DNA of 64,000 nt. Source: Opisthocomus hoazin (lineage: Eukaryota; Chordata; Aves; Opisthocomiformes; Opisthocomidae). The DNA lies in assembly GCF_030867145.1 (NCBI RefSeq), contig NC_134414.1:133002465-133066464 (forward strand). Direction: 5' to 3'. Of this stretch, positions 12,901 through 25,000 are shown one piece after another. Every line of letters starts with the position of its first letter. Position 1 is the first letter of the stretch. The notes under the pieces were generated by a model. The model was not told the DNA's origin, made no database searches, and saw only the letters and a program-made list of their open reading frames with translations. The position numbers and the translations under genes are program-made.

Positions 12901-15900
12901 AAAAGGTGGGTAGGGGGGAGGTGCTTGCCTTTGTTGGATGAATGAATGAAGAGGATTTTGCAAAGTAAAGCTCCTGACTTTTCAGATACCCATAGGAGAG
13001 CAGCCTAGCAACAGGCAATTGCTGCAGAAATCCACGAGGTGGTAACAAAGAGCTTAATTTAAAAGCGTGGTAGGGTCCCCGCAGGACTTCCCTGAAGAGG
13101 GACCCAGCGGGGCCAGGCAGCAGGTTTCCAGCTACAGCAGGTTTTCAGCTACAGCCTGGCTCCAGCTCCACGCCCGAGAGGAGCCTTTTCTCTCCAGAAA
13201 ACAGCCGTGAAATGGTGAATGGTTCTTTACACAGAATAATTAAATTTTAGTGCTTAGCTGAGTTTTATTTTTCCGAACTTTTTAATTACGGTACCCTACA
13301 CTATCAGTGGCTTCATATCTTCACTGAGATTTCCTGGGGAGAAATGCTGCCCTCAGGAGGGCTACACACATTCTGGCCCTTAGTGGCATTAATATGCAGT
13401 GAATAATAAAAAAACTATGTGGTTTTTTTTAAAAACACAATATTGCCCCTAAAGCCGCATAAGTAGTCAACTCAAGGAAATCATGGCTTAGGTACCCTTT
13501 GGGCAAACAGAGTCATCAAAGACTTCATCTTCAGATCCAGAGTTTTCTTCATCAATCCCCAAGCTTGACTCTTCATCATTCTCCTCTTCATTCTCCTCTT
13601 CTTCATCTGGAAGAAAAGGACAGTACTGCTGGCTTGCAGAACAACTCCAGACCTACTAGCTGTGCATTACACCAATGTGCTGGTGAACACAATCCCAGTA
13701 ACCCATGAAAGATCACCTTGGCAATATGTGGATCCAGGCACCTTGTGCCTATTACATTGATTTGATAATGCCACAGAAGCAAACAAAAAAGCCCCACGCC
13801 ACAAAAACCAGAGGGAGAGAGATCATCTAATAGTGCCAAATGCACAAACACAGGCATATTTTTGGGACTTCCTTCAATCGTTTTCTCTCTGTATGACTGC
13901 TAGGAATTTAAACCTTGTATGTTTACGATTTACTACAGAGATTAATAAACCAAGAAAAACACACAGAGGCACAAAACTCTCACAAAAGCATCACTGTTGT
14001 CTGCACTTTTTGCTAATCATGTCCCATTTGAAATCAAAAGCTAAGTCAGAGAGAGAGCACAAGTATTTTAACTAGACTAGTATTTTAAGACTGCCTAGCC
14101 TTAAGAGTTTAAAACCGAGTCATGAAGATAAATGAAATTCTTTCACAATATATTTAGTCCTGTGACTAATAGGGGATTGCAGATTAGGTCTATGGCTTCT
14201 CATTAGTCAATGAACAGATTAAAGGAGAATGTCATGAATGTAATAAATGTATACATATAAAGTTTGTTCTCAAACCGGCAGATGGAAAAAGAGCCCCCTC
14301 CCTTTCCTTTTGGGTTAGCTTTATCGCTGTTATGCAACGTTGTTAAATCATAGAACCTTGGGGCGGGAAAGTTTTGGACTAGTTTGCTCGGCAGGGTGCT
14401 GCGGCCTCCCTGCTTTGTGCTGGGCTGGCATGGCCAGGTGGGGGGGGAGGTTGGTCTGCAGCGCGGAGGGGGACTGCGACCTTTGTCCCAGTGACGGCCG
14501 GAGGGAGCAGGACGACCCCTAGCAACAAGTACGCGCAGCCGCGGAAAGATACCAGGATGGGCTACCTAGACCGTCTGGAACCTTCCCTATGAATATGTAT
14601 TAGGAACAAGGAGAACCTATGGCAAAGTCCAGAACTTTCTGTATGAATATGTATTAGCAAACCATATATAAACTGGGGAAGGGGACTGGGCGCTGCGTGC
14701 CGTTGGTAGAGCAAGAGGCTCCCCGGTCGCCCAGCGCTGTTCTTGCCTGCTTTGCTTGCTTAAATAAATTTGGCTTTAATAAATATAACTGGCTCTTAGC
14801 CTTTATAACAATGAATGTGGCAGACTAATCACTTATCCATAGCTCCCATTGGTACAGCATTGGAAGTAGCTTTTTAAAGCTTTGCCCCTTCTTCACACCA
14901 ATTATCAGTCCTCAGTACTGACTTACAGGAAGTAAATTGCAGGAGCTGCCGTCAGACCAACCGCAGTCATGTTAGAAACTGACTCACACCATTGTTCTCA
15001 CTCAAAATGGCTGCCACAGAACGTGGGGCAGTATGTAAACAAATCTGGGTAAGTCTGACCTAGGGTTTTTTGAACCGAGTTCAGTGCTGCACGTACTCAG
15101 GGCTCCAGCTAGACTGGAAGACATTTACTTGACCACGCGCAAGTATGTGTAACAAATCCATAAAACAAAAAGAACAGTATCTCCAACCTGCTTCGCTTCT
15201 GACTTCTTTTTTTGCCACACACTTGATTTTCTTCTTCAGAACCTTGGTTAGAAAATGGGCAAACTCATTGTTTTCTCCAAGGGATGCTTGGAAGTTGGCA
15301 TAAAGAGCTTTCTCACATTCCTGGAGCTTTACAATCTCACACTTTCTATCCTCCATCTGTGCAAGGTAGGTGTTCAATTTTGACTAAACAAACAAACAAA
15401 AAAATCTACTTCAGTCAAAAGGTACAACCCACAGGTTTGTGTACGTAGGATATATCTGTGAAGACCTGGAAATACAAATCTTGACTTTCTCTTTTTAAAA
15501 ACTGTGCTCCAAACAAGGAAAACCTAGTATGTTCTTAAATTTAAGTATATGATTTGTTACGGATTCCACATCATAAAGTACCTATTAAAATACAGCTGTT
15601 AAGACTATGCAATGATTAACTATTGAAAGTTAAAAGCAACCATTCTAGGTCAATCATCAAGAGTTTCTTTTTTCCAAAATTTAGCACTAGATGCTGGATC
15701 AGTGCTAAAATGAAGCAAAGAGATGCCACCATTTACTTTATGGCTTGCTTTTATTTCAAGCCATCCATTAGTGGTACTGTTAAATCCAGAGACACATGGC
15801 CTACTTACTTTCATAGCCTCCTGCTCACTGATGAGGGTGTTAACACGCCCCTGGAGAAGGTTCTCATGTTTCTCAAGGTTCTTCAGGATAAGCAGCTCTT

Positions 15901-16012
15901 CATAACATGTGATATAGTGCAGATCAGCACTTTTCATCTGCACATCCATCTTCAGTTTCTTGTGCCGGAGAAAACGAAGTTCAGCATCAAAGTTGATTAC
16001 CAGTGCATTGAT
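6975..16012 (-). other. CFAP44: CFAP44 coding exons 26-34: C-terminal coiled coils and stop
   Basis: Exons 15809-16012, 15188-15383, 13496-13606, 11946-12076, 10664-10780, 9544-9745, 8679-8839, 7802-7936 and 6975-7256 encode residues 1358-1869. Almost all of it reads as heptad-type helix (AEREL..., [39 protein letters not shown]). Exon 28 is a compact acidic insert ([19 protein letters not shown]). Its 111 nt are flanked by equal phases, so skipping it would keep frame. The donor of exon 27 is the poor GTTGGA. The conserved junction [16 protein letters not shown] fixes the exon 30/31 boundary. TAA stop at 6975-6977. Confidence 0.92.
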
Positions 16013-19000
16013 CTGGAGCATGTGAGAGGGGCAAATGAGCAACAGGGAAAGTATTAGGAGTGGAGCTAGACATGTAAAACTACAGAAAGGAGCAGAAGGG
16101 AAAAGTTCTCTGCCAAATCAACAACTTGCCCATGCTGTTTACTATAGATTACTGAAGCACTTAGAAAGACAAAGCTAACACAAATGTGTCTTCATTCTCA
16201 GCTTCACAGGAATATTTCACTGCCTCACACTCCACCCCAGAAGTATTTTACTCTTCTGAGAATGTTTTACAGTAGCCTGAAGTAGTTTATCTAACAATCG
16301 CAGATGTAGCAATAAATATATGTCTTCTTCCTTTACAGGCTTCTTTCAGAATACCTGCTATCTCTTCCCTTAGACATTTACAGTTAAATCAGTACTATCA
16401 GCTGCCAACATTAACTTGTACATATGTGATGGTCACAGCAGCATTTGGTTATTCTCTCAAAACCTCCACACACATGAACAGAAGGGTGTCTGTGTTGGCA
16501 TAGACCAAAGAGTCAATGGCCAACAGCAGAAGTTAGAGAAAAGACGATAAGAAACAGAGCAAACAAGTGATCAAGTGGTACACCTCTGGCACACTCCTTT
16601 CTGTACCCTCCTAAACTCTGACTTATCGATATCCTGAGCCTGAAGGGATATGTTTGTGTTCAACAGCTCTGAACAGATTTTTCTTCCAGACTTCATCATA
16701 TTGTAGCTTCCCCCACATCCAAACACTGAGTTCCAAAGCTTAGTTATTGTTGGATAGGAAAACTATTTCCATTTGCATGTTTCAAGCTTTCTACATGACC
16801 ATTTCATTTGATACCTCTCCTTCTTTTAAGAGGTGATTCCCACTCTCCTTTTCCACACTATTCATAATTTTAGCACCTCTGCTACAACCCTTCAGTTGCT
16901 CCTTTTCCAGGCCAAAGATGCTTTTCCACACTATTCATAATTTTGTCACCTCTGCTACAACCCTTCAGTTGATGTGCCTTTTAAAGAAGCTTGTACCTAA
17001 TTAAGCATTTTGGTTACTCTCTTTTGCAGCTTTCTTAATTCTACAAAATAATTTCTGAGACCAAAGGGTCAGGACTACAGTTATTTAAGAGCTGAGAACA
17101 TCATGAATCTGCAGAGTTGTTGTGATGCTCCTTTTTTGACTCTTCATCACTTTTCAAGTAATTTCTAACATTTTACTTGTCTTTTTAAGCTTGTGGTTTC
17201 ATAGAACAATCAATAAGAAATCCAAGGTCCATTTTTCAACTGATAATCAGCACACAGGTCACAGTTAGGGGTTCATATTGATTTACACTGTAAATTTGCA
17301 CCAGAAAGCATTTTCCTGCACTTTGGAAAAGCAAGAGTAGCTGCAATCCTGAGACAGAAGGGAGGGGTTTTGATTTTATTTCTGAGGCAGTGGGATTGTT
17401 CAATCTGAAAAAAGTAACTTTTTATTTCCTACCTTTTTAATCAAGGCTTCCTGCAAGTACAGGTTTTTTATCTTCTCCCTCTTTAAAATTTCCAGTTCCA
17501 TTTCTGTTGGCTCTGCCTTCTCGATCTCAAACACCTTTCGCTGCTCTGTGGCCACAGATGATGCCATTTTCATCCGGCGTGCACCTGCAGCCTGTGCCAT
17601 GGGGTCAATCTCTTTAATGGAAGGAGCTCGAAGAAATCCATGCCTAAATGCAGGAGATGAGGGAGACCCTTCTAATTGTTCCTGCAGCTTTGCCTTGGCA
17701 TCCTGCTCCTCTTTGAACTTCAGGAGGATGTCACTGTCATACTCAAATTTTTTTTCAGGAACCTCATCTGGGTGTAACTGAGGGATCAGGGGAAGAGGCA
17801 GACGTTCTGATAAATCCAAGGCTGCCTGTATAGATTTCAGTTCTTGCACTAAACACTTGATTTCGTCAATGATAGAAACCTTGAGATCCCGCAAAGACAT
17901 GATCTCTCTGTTCATATTCACTTTCCTCTCATGGATCTGCAAAGGAAAACCAATTTTAGTAGCATTCCCTAGGAACATTTACATAGTATGTAGTCTTCCC
18001 CAACACAAGTCATGGCTAAGAGACTTGTCATACTGACTTTCCTTCTTTCCATACTAGCTTTCTTTTCCGTACCATCTCCACAAATTAGTATTTTTAAACA
18101 GCTGCCTTTCAGTCTGTGGTTTTAAAATCCCTGGAACCACCTTTCTTCCTCTACTTCACAGCAAATAGCAAAGGTGTAAGAAGGGAAACGAGGATTCCCC
18201 ATTCTCTCAGTTCCTCACTTGATTGTGATTTTCTTGACAGGAGATGTTGAAGCAGTGCAGAAAGGAGACAGAAGCTGTGAAATTAAGCTATGGGTTTTAG
18301 AGGATTAGACTTTGGGCTGTCTCTCATCAAACAGAGAGAGTATCTCAGCTTTGATATATGGCCCTCTTTTGAGGCATATAGTATAAATAATACACTAACA
18401 AAAAGCAAATTAGATCTCGTTTAGTATTTTGTAAAGCAAGCAAAACCAAAAAATATACCTGAGAGGACCTTTACTGTACACACTCCCAAATGCACAGCTG
18501 CTGTACATACTATCAAAAGTACAGAAATCTAGACTTCTTTGACATAGTCATTAAAACAAAGCCATTATCTCATATGACCTCAAAGATACTGAAGCAGTCC
18601 TCCACAAATGTAGGTTCTGGAAGGCAGACAAGATTCTTGTCTTTTATATGTGATAGTGAAGCTGAAAACACAACCACTGCAGGTGGTTAGAAGTGGAACA
18701 AAGTTCTGAATTTTCAAAGTCTAGTAGACAGCGATATTAAGAGCAAGAAAGTAACATTTTGTCAGGTGATTTTGGATTTCATAAAAGCCACTAGATATCC
18801 AAAACAAATTGTCTCCAGGCCTGCCAACAATCCAGAGTCCCAAAATCAACTCAGAAAACTTTTGCATCAGACGAATATTTTTTCTCCAACTCAAGATGAA
18901 GATCCACTAATCTGAAAAATGACACTTATATCAGATGTAAGAGGTGGGAATTAAACAGCCGTGTGCAGGAAAGCCTATTTGTAACAAAAAGTTTGCATCT

Positions 19001-22000
19001 TGCTTGGCCTGTAGGCAGACCTCAGTAATAATTCTATATTCAGAATTCAGTAATAATAATTCTGTTCAACTTCATTAATTATCTGGATGATGGGGCAGAG
19101 TGTACGCTCAGCAAGTGTGCTGATAATGCAAAATTGGGACGAGTGGCTGATACACCGGAGGGTTGTGCTGCTGTCCAGAGGGGCAGGCTGGAGAGATGGG
19201 CTGACAGCAACCTCATGAAGTTCAGCAAGTAGAATTGCAAAAGTTCTGCATCTCAGAAGGAACAACCCCTTGCACCAGTACATGCTGGGGGCTGACCAGC
19301 TGGAAAGCAGTTTTGCAGAAAAGAAGCTGGGGGTCTTGGTGGACACCAGGTGGCCCATGAGCCAGCAATGTGCCCTTGTGGCAAAGAGGGCTGGCAGTAC
19401 TCTGGGCTACATTAGGGAAAGCATTGCCAGAGGGTAGAGGGAGGTGATCCTTCCCTTCTAGTCAGCACTGGCGAGGTCACACCTGCAGTGCAGTGTCCAG
19501 TCTTGGGCTCCCCAGTACAAGAGAGAGATGGCGCTACTGGAGAGAGTCCAGTGAAGGGCCACTAAGATGATTAGGGGACTGGAGCATATCTCGTATGAGG
19601 AAAGGCTGAGAGAGGTAGGACTGTTCAGCCTGGAGAAGAGAAGGCTCAGGGGGGGATCTCATCAATGTATATAAATACCTACAGGGAAAGTGCAAAGAGG
19701 ATGGAGCCAGGCTCTTTTCAGTGATGCCCAGTGACTGACAGGAGGAGATGGGCACAAACTGAAACACAGGAGGTTCCCTCTGAACATCAGGAAACACTTT
19801 TTTACTGTGAGGGTGACTGAGCATTGGCACTGATTGCCCAGTGAGGTTGTGGGGTATATTAAAAAGATATTAAAAAGCCATCTGGACATGGTCCCGGGCA
19901 ACACGCTCTAGATGACCCTGCTTGAGCAGAGGGTTTGAACTAGATTACCACAGTCTTCCAACTTTAATCACTCTGTGATAAGGAGATGCTGCATTAATTT
20001 ACTCTTTGCACATGAAATAATAATCGAATATTATCTAACATTAATATATTTGGCAGAAACTTCTCTGATCTTTATAAAAGAAAACAACCCTATACACCAG
20101 CCACCTGAAGCAATTGGAATTCTTCGTCTGTATAAACCTTACAAGAACTATTCCCTTTGTTTGTATTGGCTTGTCCTACTGAGTTAGGTTAATCACTGTG
20201 TATCTGGTAATATCAGCATGACAATGAAGTACTGGAGCCCAGCATGAGATTAAAATGATCCAGCACATCCCCTGAGACTGTAGCTTTGCTCGCTATCAAA
20301 GCGACCCAGCCTAGAAGGTGCCTGACATTAGGCAGCCGGTTCATGAGGATAAGACTGGAGAAGATTCAGGGCCACTGAGGGTATAACCTACACTTTGCCA
20401 GACAAAGACAAACCATGCAGTGAAGAGGCTCCTCTGTCAGCAAACAGGGCAAGAAATAAGCCTTCCTACAAAAAACTAGACAGTTCCAAGTTCAATAGAT
20501 CTATTTCTTCATTGTTCTTTTAGCTAAAGAAATTTGTCACTCTTTTGCACTCCAGACCAATAAAATGAAAAACAGTTCCTACAAAAAGCATGGGGGGGAA
20601 AGAAGTCACAAGGAAAGCAACATAGATACTGCACAACATTTCAGCTTATTGTGTCTTTGTAGTTAAAAGACATGTGGTAGCTACAGGAGTCATAGAACCA
20701 TAGATGGTTTGGGTTGGTACGAACCTTTAAAGGTGATCTAGTTCAACCCCCCTGCAGTGAGCAGGGACATCTTCAACTCGATCAGGTTGCGCAGAGCCCC
20801 ATCCAACCTGACATCAAATGTTTCCAGGGATGAGGCATCTACCACCTCTGTGGGTAACCTGTTCCAGTGTTTCACCACCCACACTGTAAAAAATCTCTTC
20901 CTTATATCCAGTCTAAATCTACCCTATTTTAGTTTAAAACCATTGTCCCTTGTCCTATTGCAACAGGCTCTGCTAAAAAGCCTGTCCCCATAAGTCCTGA
21001 CACAGAAAGGTGGCTCCAAAACACCTGCTTTCTCAGGAAGATTCCAATGCTTAGTACCGAGGAGCAGTGATTGCCAAAGTGCAAATATGGAGAAGCCACA
21101 CTAGAAACACCTGTCCTTGCTCACATCTCTGTTTTTACAAAGGTATTTTATGGCAGAGGTTATTTAGCTTAGTGTTTTAAGGAAAGCATACCAGTTACTA
21201 AATGATAAGACTTTCTGAAGAATTAAAAAAGACAGATGTTCCTGCTGAAGTACTAGAAAAGGTAAATTCTCTTTCTTGTAGAAAAAGAGCCAGTTGAGAG
21301 TTATCTTGGATTGATTCAGGTTTGAGTTTGGTGAAGCACTAACAGTTCACAAGAGAAAGGCTGAATTTGTCTGTCCTTCAAGGCCTCTTCTCACATCCAC
21401 TTCTATTACCTTTCAAAAAATTTCTTCAGTGACTAATACGCTATCCTTCCTCCCCCAAAAAGGGGGAAATATACACATCAATGAATCAGTTTACATACCA
21501 GCACTTCCAGGGATGCAAGCTGCTTTGCCTTCTCCTCAGCGTTCATTCGCTTGTGTTCAGGGACTCTGTAGTTAGCGGAAGTCTTCAGCTTATAATATCC
21601 CATATTTTCCCGTGCTTCTCTGATGTCTTCGACATCCTTGGGATTCTCACAGTCATCACTAGGTTTGCTCTTGTATCTGATAGGTACAAAACAAAGCTGA
21701 ACTTTAAGACAGGAAGCGTACAGATGAATAAACAGGGTCATTTCATACCTTCTGATTTCTGCAGCAAGGCTACTTTGATAAGAATATCATTGCACATTTG
21801 AATGAAAACCTCAGATTACTTTTTTCCCAAAAAACTCTTATAACATAGCTCCACCATGGGACAGGTTAAACTTCTATACTTCAACAGAGTTCTGGGTTTA
21901 GCGAGTACATGCTGCTCTCAGTCTCAGGGAGCCATGTGTCAACAGTCTACCAGCCTGCAGCACAGAATACCTGGTTCTACTCTATATTGTTAAACACTTT

Positions 22001-25000
22001 ATAACTTTAAAAAGCCTTGTACTCCAACTCTATACTGGTCCCATCCCCTGCCATTCATCTTCTAATGAGGAACTTCTGTACTTCCATGAGCATTCAAACA
22101 TGTCTTGTCCCCCCTTCTTGCCTTTCAAGATAAGGACCAGCATGGAGCATGAAGGCCTATCACAAACACTCACATAATGGCTGTGATGCTTCCACAACTG
22201 AGCTAACCCAGCTGTTACAGCATCTGCTTTATGTGGTGCTGGTAGAGTTAACTGGGAGTTGACTGTCATGGTCTCAGTCATGATCAATTTAGACACCTGT
22301 TTACTCCCTATCCAAAGATGCAGCTACTTAGCTGAATTCAAGTTTTTTTATATTTTAGAAGAACTATAGAAACTAACTGAGTCTCTCTCCTGAGGAATAC
22401 AAAAATCTAGGCAGAGAGATTATAGTGCCATATGACAGCTAAATAGCATTCCTCGACCTCAGACAAGGAGCAGAACTAAAAGGGCACAGAGTCCAATTCA
22501 AGACTCACAATTCATCCCACTCTGCCTTCCTTTTCATGATCTTCTCTTTCACCTTGTCAGATTTCTCAACATTTCTTCTGATTTGCTCACGTTTTCTTTC
22601 TATATAATGTGCGGGTGGCTTTTGGATTTCTGATGTCTTCAGCTTTTCAGCCTCACCCTCGACAGTTCTAGGATCTGGACCAAAAAATAACCATGTGAAG
22701 ATGTAAATACCATGCAGCACAGTGCAGTCCCAACTACTGGAAACCCCCTGGGATGGCTGCTGTAGAGCTGGTCTCAATCAGTATAGTTCCACTGCAGTGG
22801 ATGTTCTGAACATATTCAGGTTCTTTGACTTGACTCTTAGTCATGTTCTACCCGTAGGGCTGAATGGGAATTGCTGACATTGATGTAAACATGGAAAACT
22901 ATGTATGTGTGTTACTATGTACGTAGGTACTAAAAAAAAATACCACCGTTGTTATTCTTTACCTGTATCTAAGAAATTTTAATTTCTTTAGCTTGGACTC
23001 AGGAAAGCAATTTGAGATGAAAGACAGAAATCACATTACTGATAAGATTTAAATGGTCATCATTAGCCCCATGCTTACGCCTTGTCTCTCTGACAATCTC
23101 CCTTTCTTCTGCTTCTTTCAATGCCTGTTTAAGTACTGTCCTCTTCCATGATGGACGTTCTTTATCTTGGTAGTATTTCTCAGACATTTCTAGAAGTCTG
23201 TAGGTGGAAATCTGATGATTGCTTTGAATAGCATGAACAACAGTGTCAAATTCCAGTGAGTCCCGAAACCTGAAAAGGCAAAGTAGACAAAATTGCCTGA
23301 TGTCAGTGGGTGCAACCTACCATTTTTCCTTGACCAAAAGTACATGAATAATGTAGTTTACTTATTGCACATACAATCATTACATGTAAATTCAGAAGTC
23401 AGTAACTCATAGCATGATGACATCTGACAACATCTATTGACTTTTATCCAATCTACGAATGGAGATGCTCAAGAACAAACATATTAACACCTCTCCCAAT
23501 ATTGAAACTTACACCAAGTTCTTCATGAGAAGATCTTTCATCTCCCATTAAGAACTGATTAAAAACATGTTAATTCTAGTCTTTTTCCCAGTCACACACT
23601 CTGTGTGCCTAAGGTGTTGTTGTTATTGTATGTGATTTCTATTGTGTATTTATTTTTAGGAATTTATCTTTTGCTATATACTTAGATTTAAGAAAACCAA
23701 CCCAAAATGCACCTCGCACTTCAATTTGTGTTCTTGAGAAAGATCATTTCATAACTTTAAACTTTATAGGGAACATTGTGTTAGCAATGACACTAAAATA
23801 TCTGACAGACATGCAACATACCTGAAGAACTGGGGTTCATTTCATAGGTTGTTCTTAAAGTTCTTGGTTCTTAATGAACTTACTGGCAAAACCCCAGGTA
23901 AATTTAATCTCAACATACCACACCACACTGCCCCACCCCACCCCTCCCTTTTCTTCATATAGAAGTGAATCAGAATGAAGCTATTTCCTTGATTTGCGTA
24001 TCTGAATTTTTACCAAAGATTCTAAAGAAGGAAGTGCATACAAATATCAATATATACTCTTGTGTGTGTGTTCCAAGTAAAATAAGAACAGAATCATAAC
24101 AGAACAGAAGAAATATTTATTATATGAGGAAAAGAAAAATCACATTCCTTTTCCTTGTGGCAGGTACAACTTTGTACATAATAAGCCCTATGTAAGGTCA
24201 GAAGCAGAAGAAAAGTGGTACTCACCGCTTTTGTAGTTTCTGCAGTCCAAGCAAGTGTTTCTCATGCTCCCAGGCCAGCTCTTTCTGCACTAACTGGATT
24301 CTCTGTGCTGTCTGCCTATCCAGCTCCTCATAGATCCTATGGTCCATCTCATACTGCTGCAGAAAGACAGAAAACCCAGCATCACATTATCTTGGCTTTT
24401 AGGTGAGTTCCATGCACATCAACACAATGCTTTATTTCAGGAGCTATTCAGATCTCCACAGAGAACCACATTTTTCCCACATGCTTCTTAAATGGCACAA
24501 ATCTTCAGCTGAGGTTGAGGTCCCAGCAAATTATATATTCATAGAACTACCTTAATCCAAAGGGCTGGTCATCTTTGGCCCCAACACATCAGGCAGCAAC
24601 ATTTGAGAAGAAGGTGTCTCTAAATGTAAATGACCCTTAGAAAAAACAGATGTACCTTTCTGTGCAGCTGCATGTGCTTGGGCAACTCCTGATTCTTTTG
24701 AAGAAGAAAAAGAAACTCATGCCTCAGTGCAATTAACTCCTCTCTTTTCTTGTTTTTTTTCTCTTCGGCTTCCTTCATTATCCATTCATGCTCCTTTTTC
24801 TGTTTGAGTTCCTCTATGCTGATAATACATGAAAAAGGAAATGTAAGAGAGGAAAGATTACAGGCTATGTAACCTTTTAGATTTCCTTGACAGCCTTAAA
24901 ATCCCAGTGAACTCAATGGCTCTGAAGGTAACTTAGAAAGGAATCACCTTCCTGTATATTTGTACAGCTCTAACATCATGGGGCTTTGACCTTGACCTTG

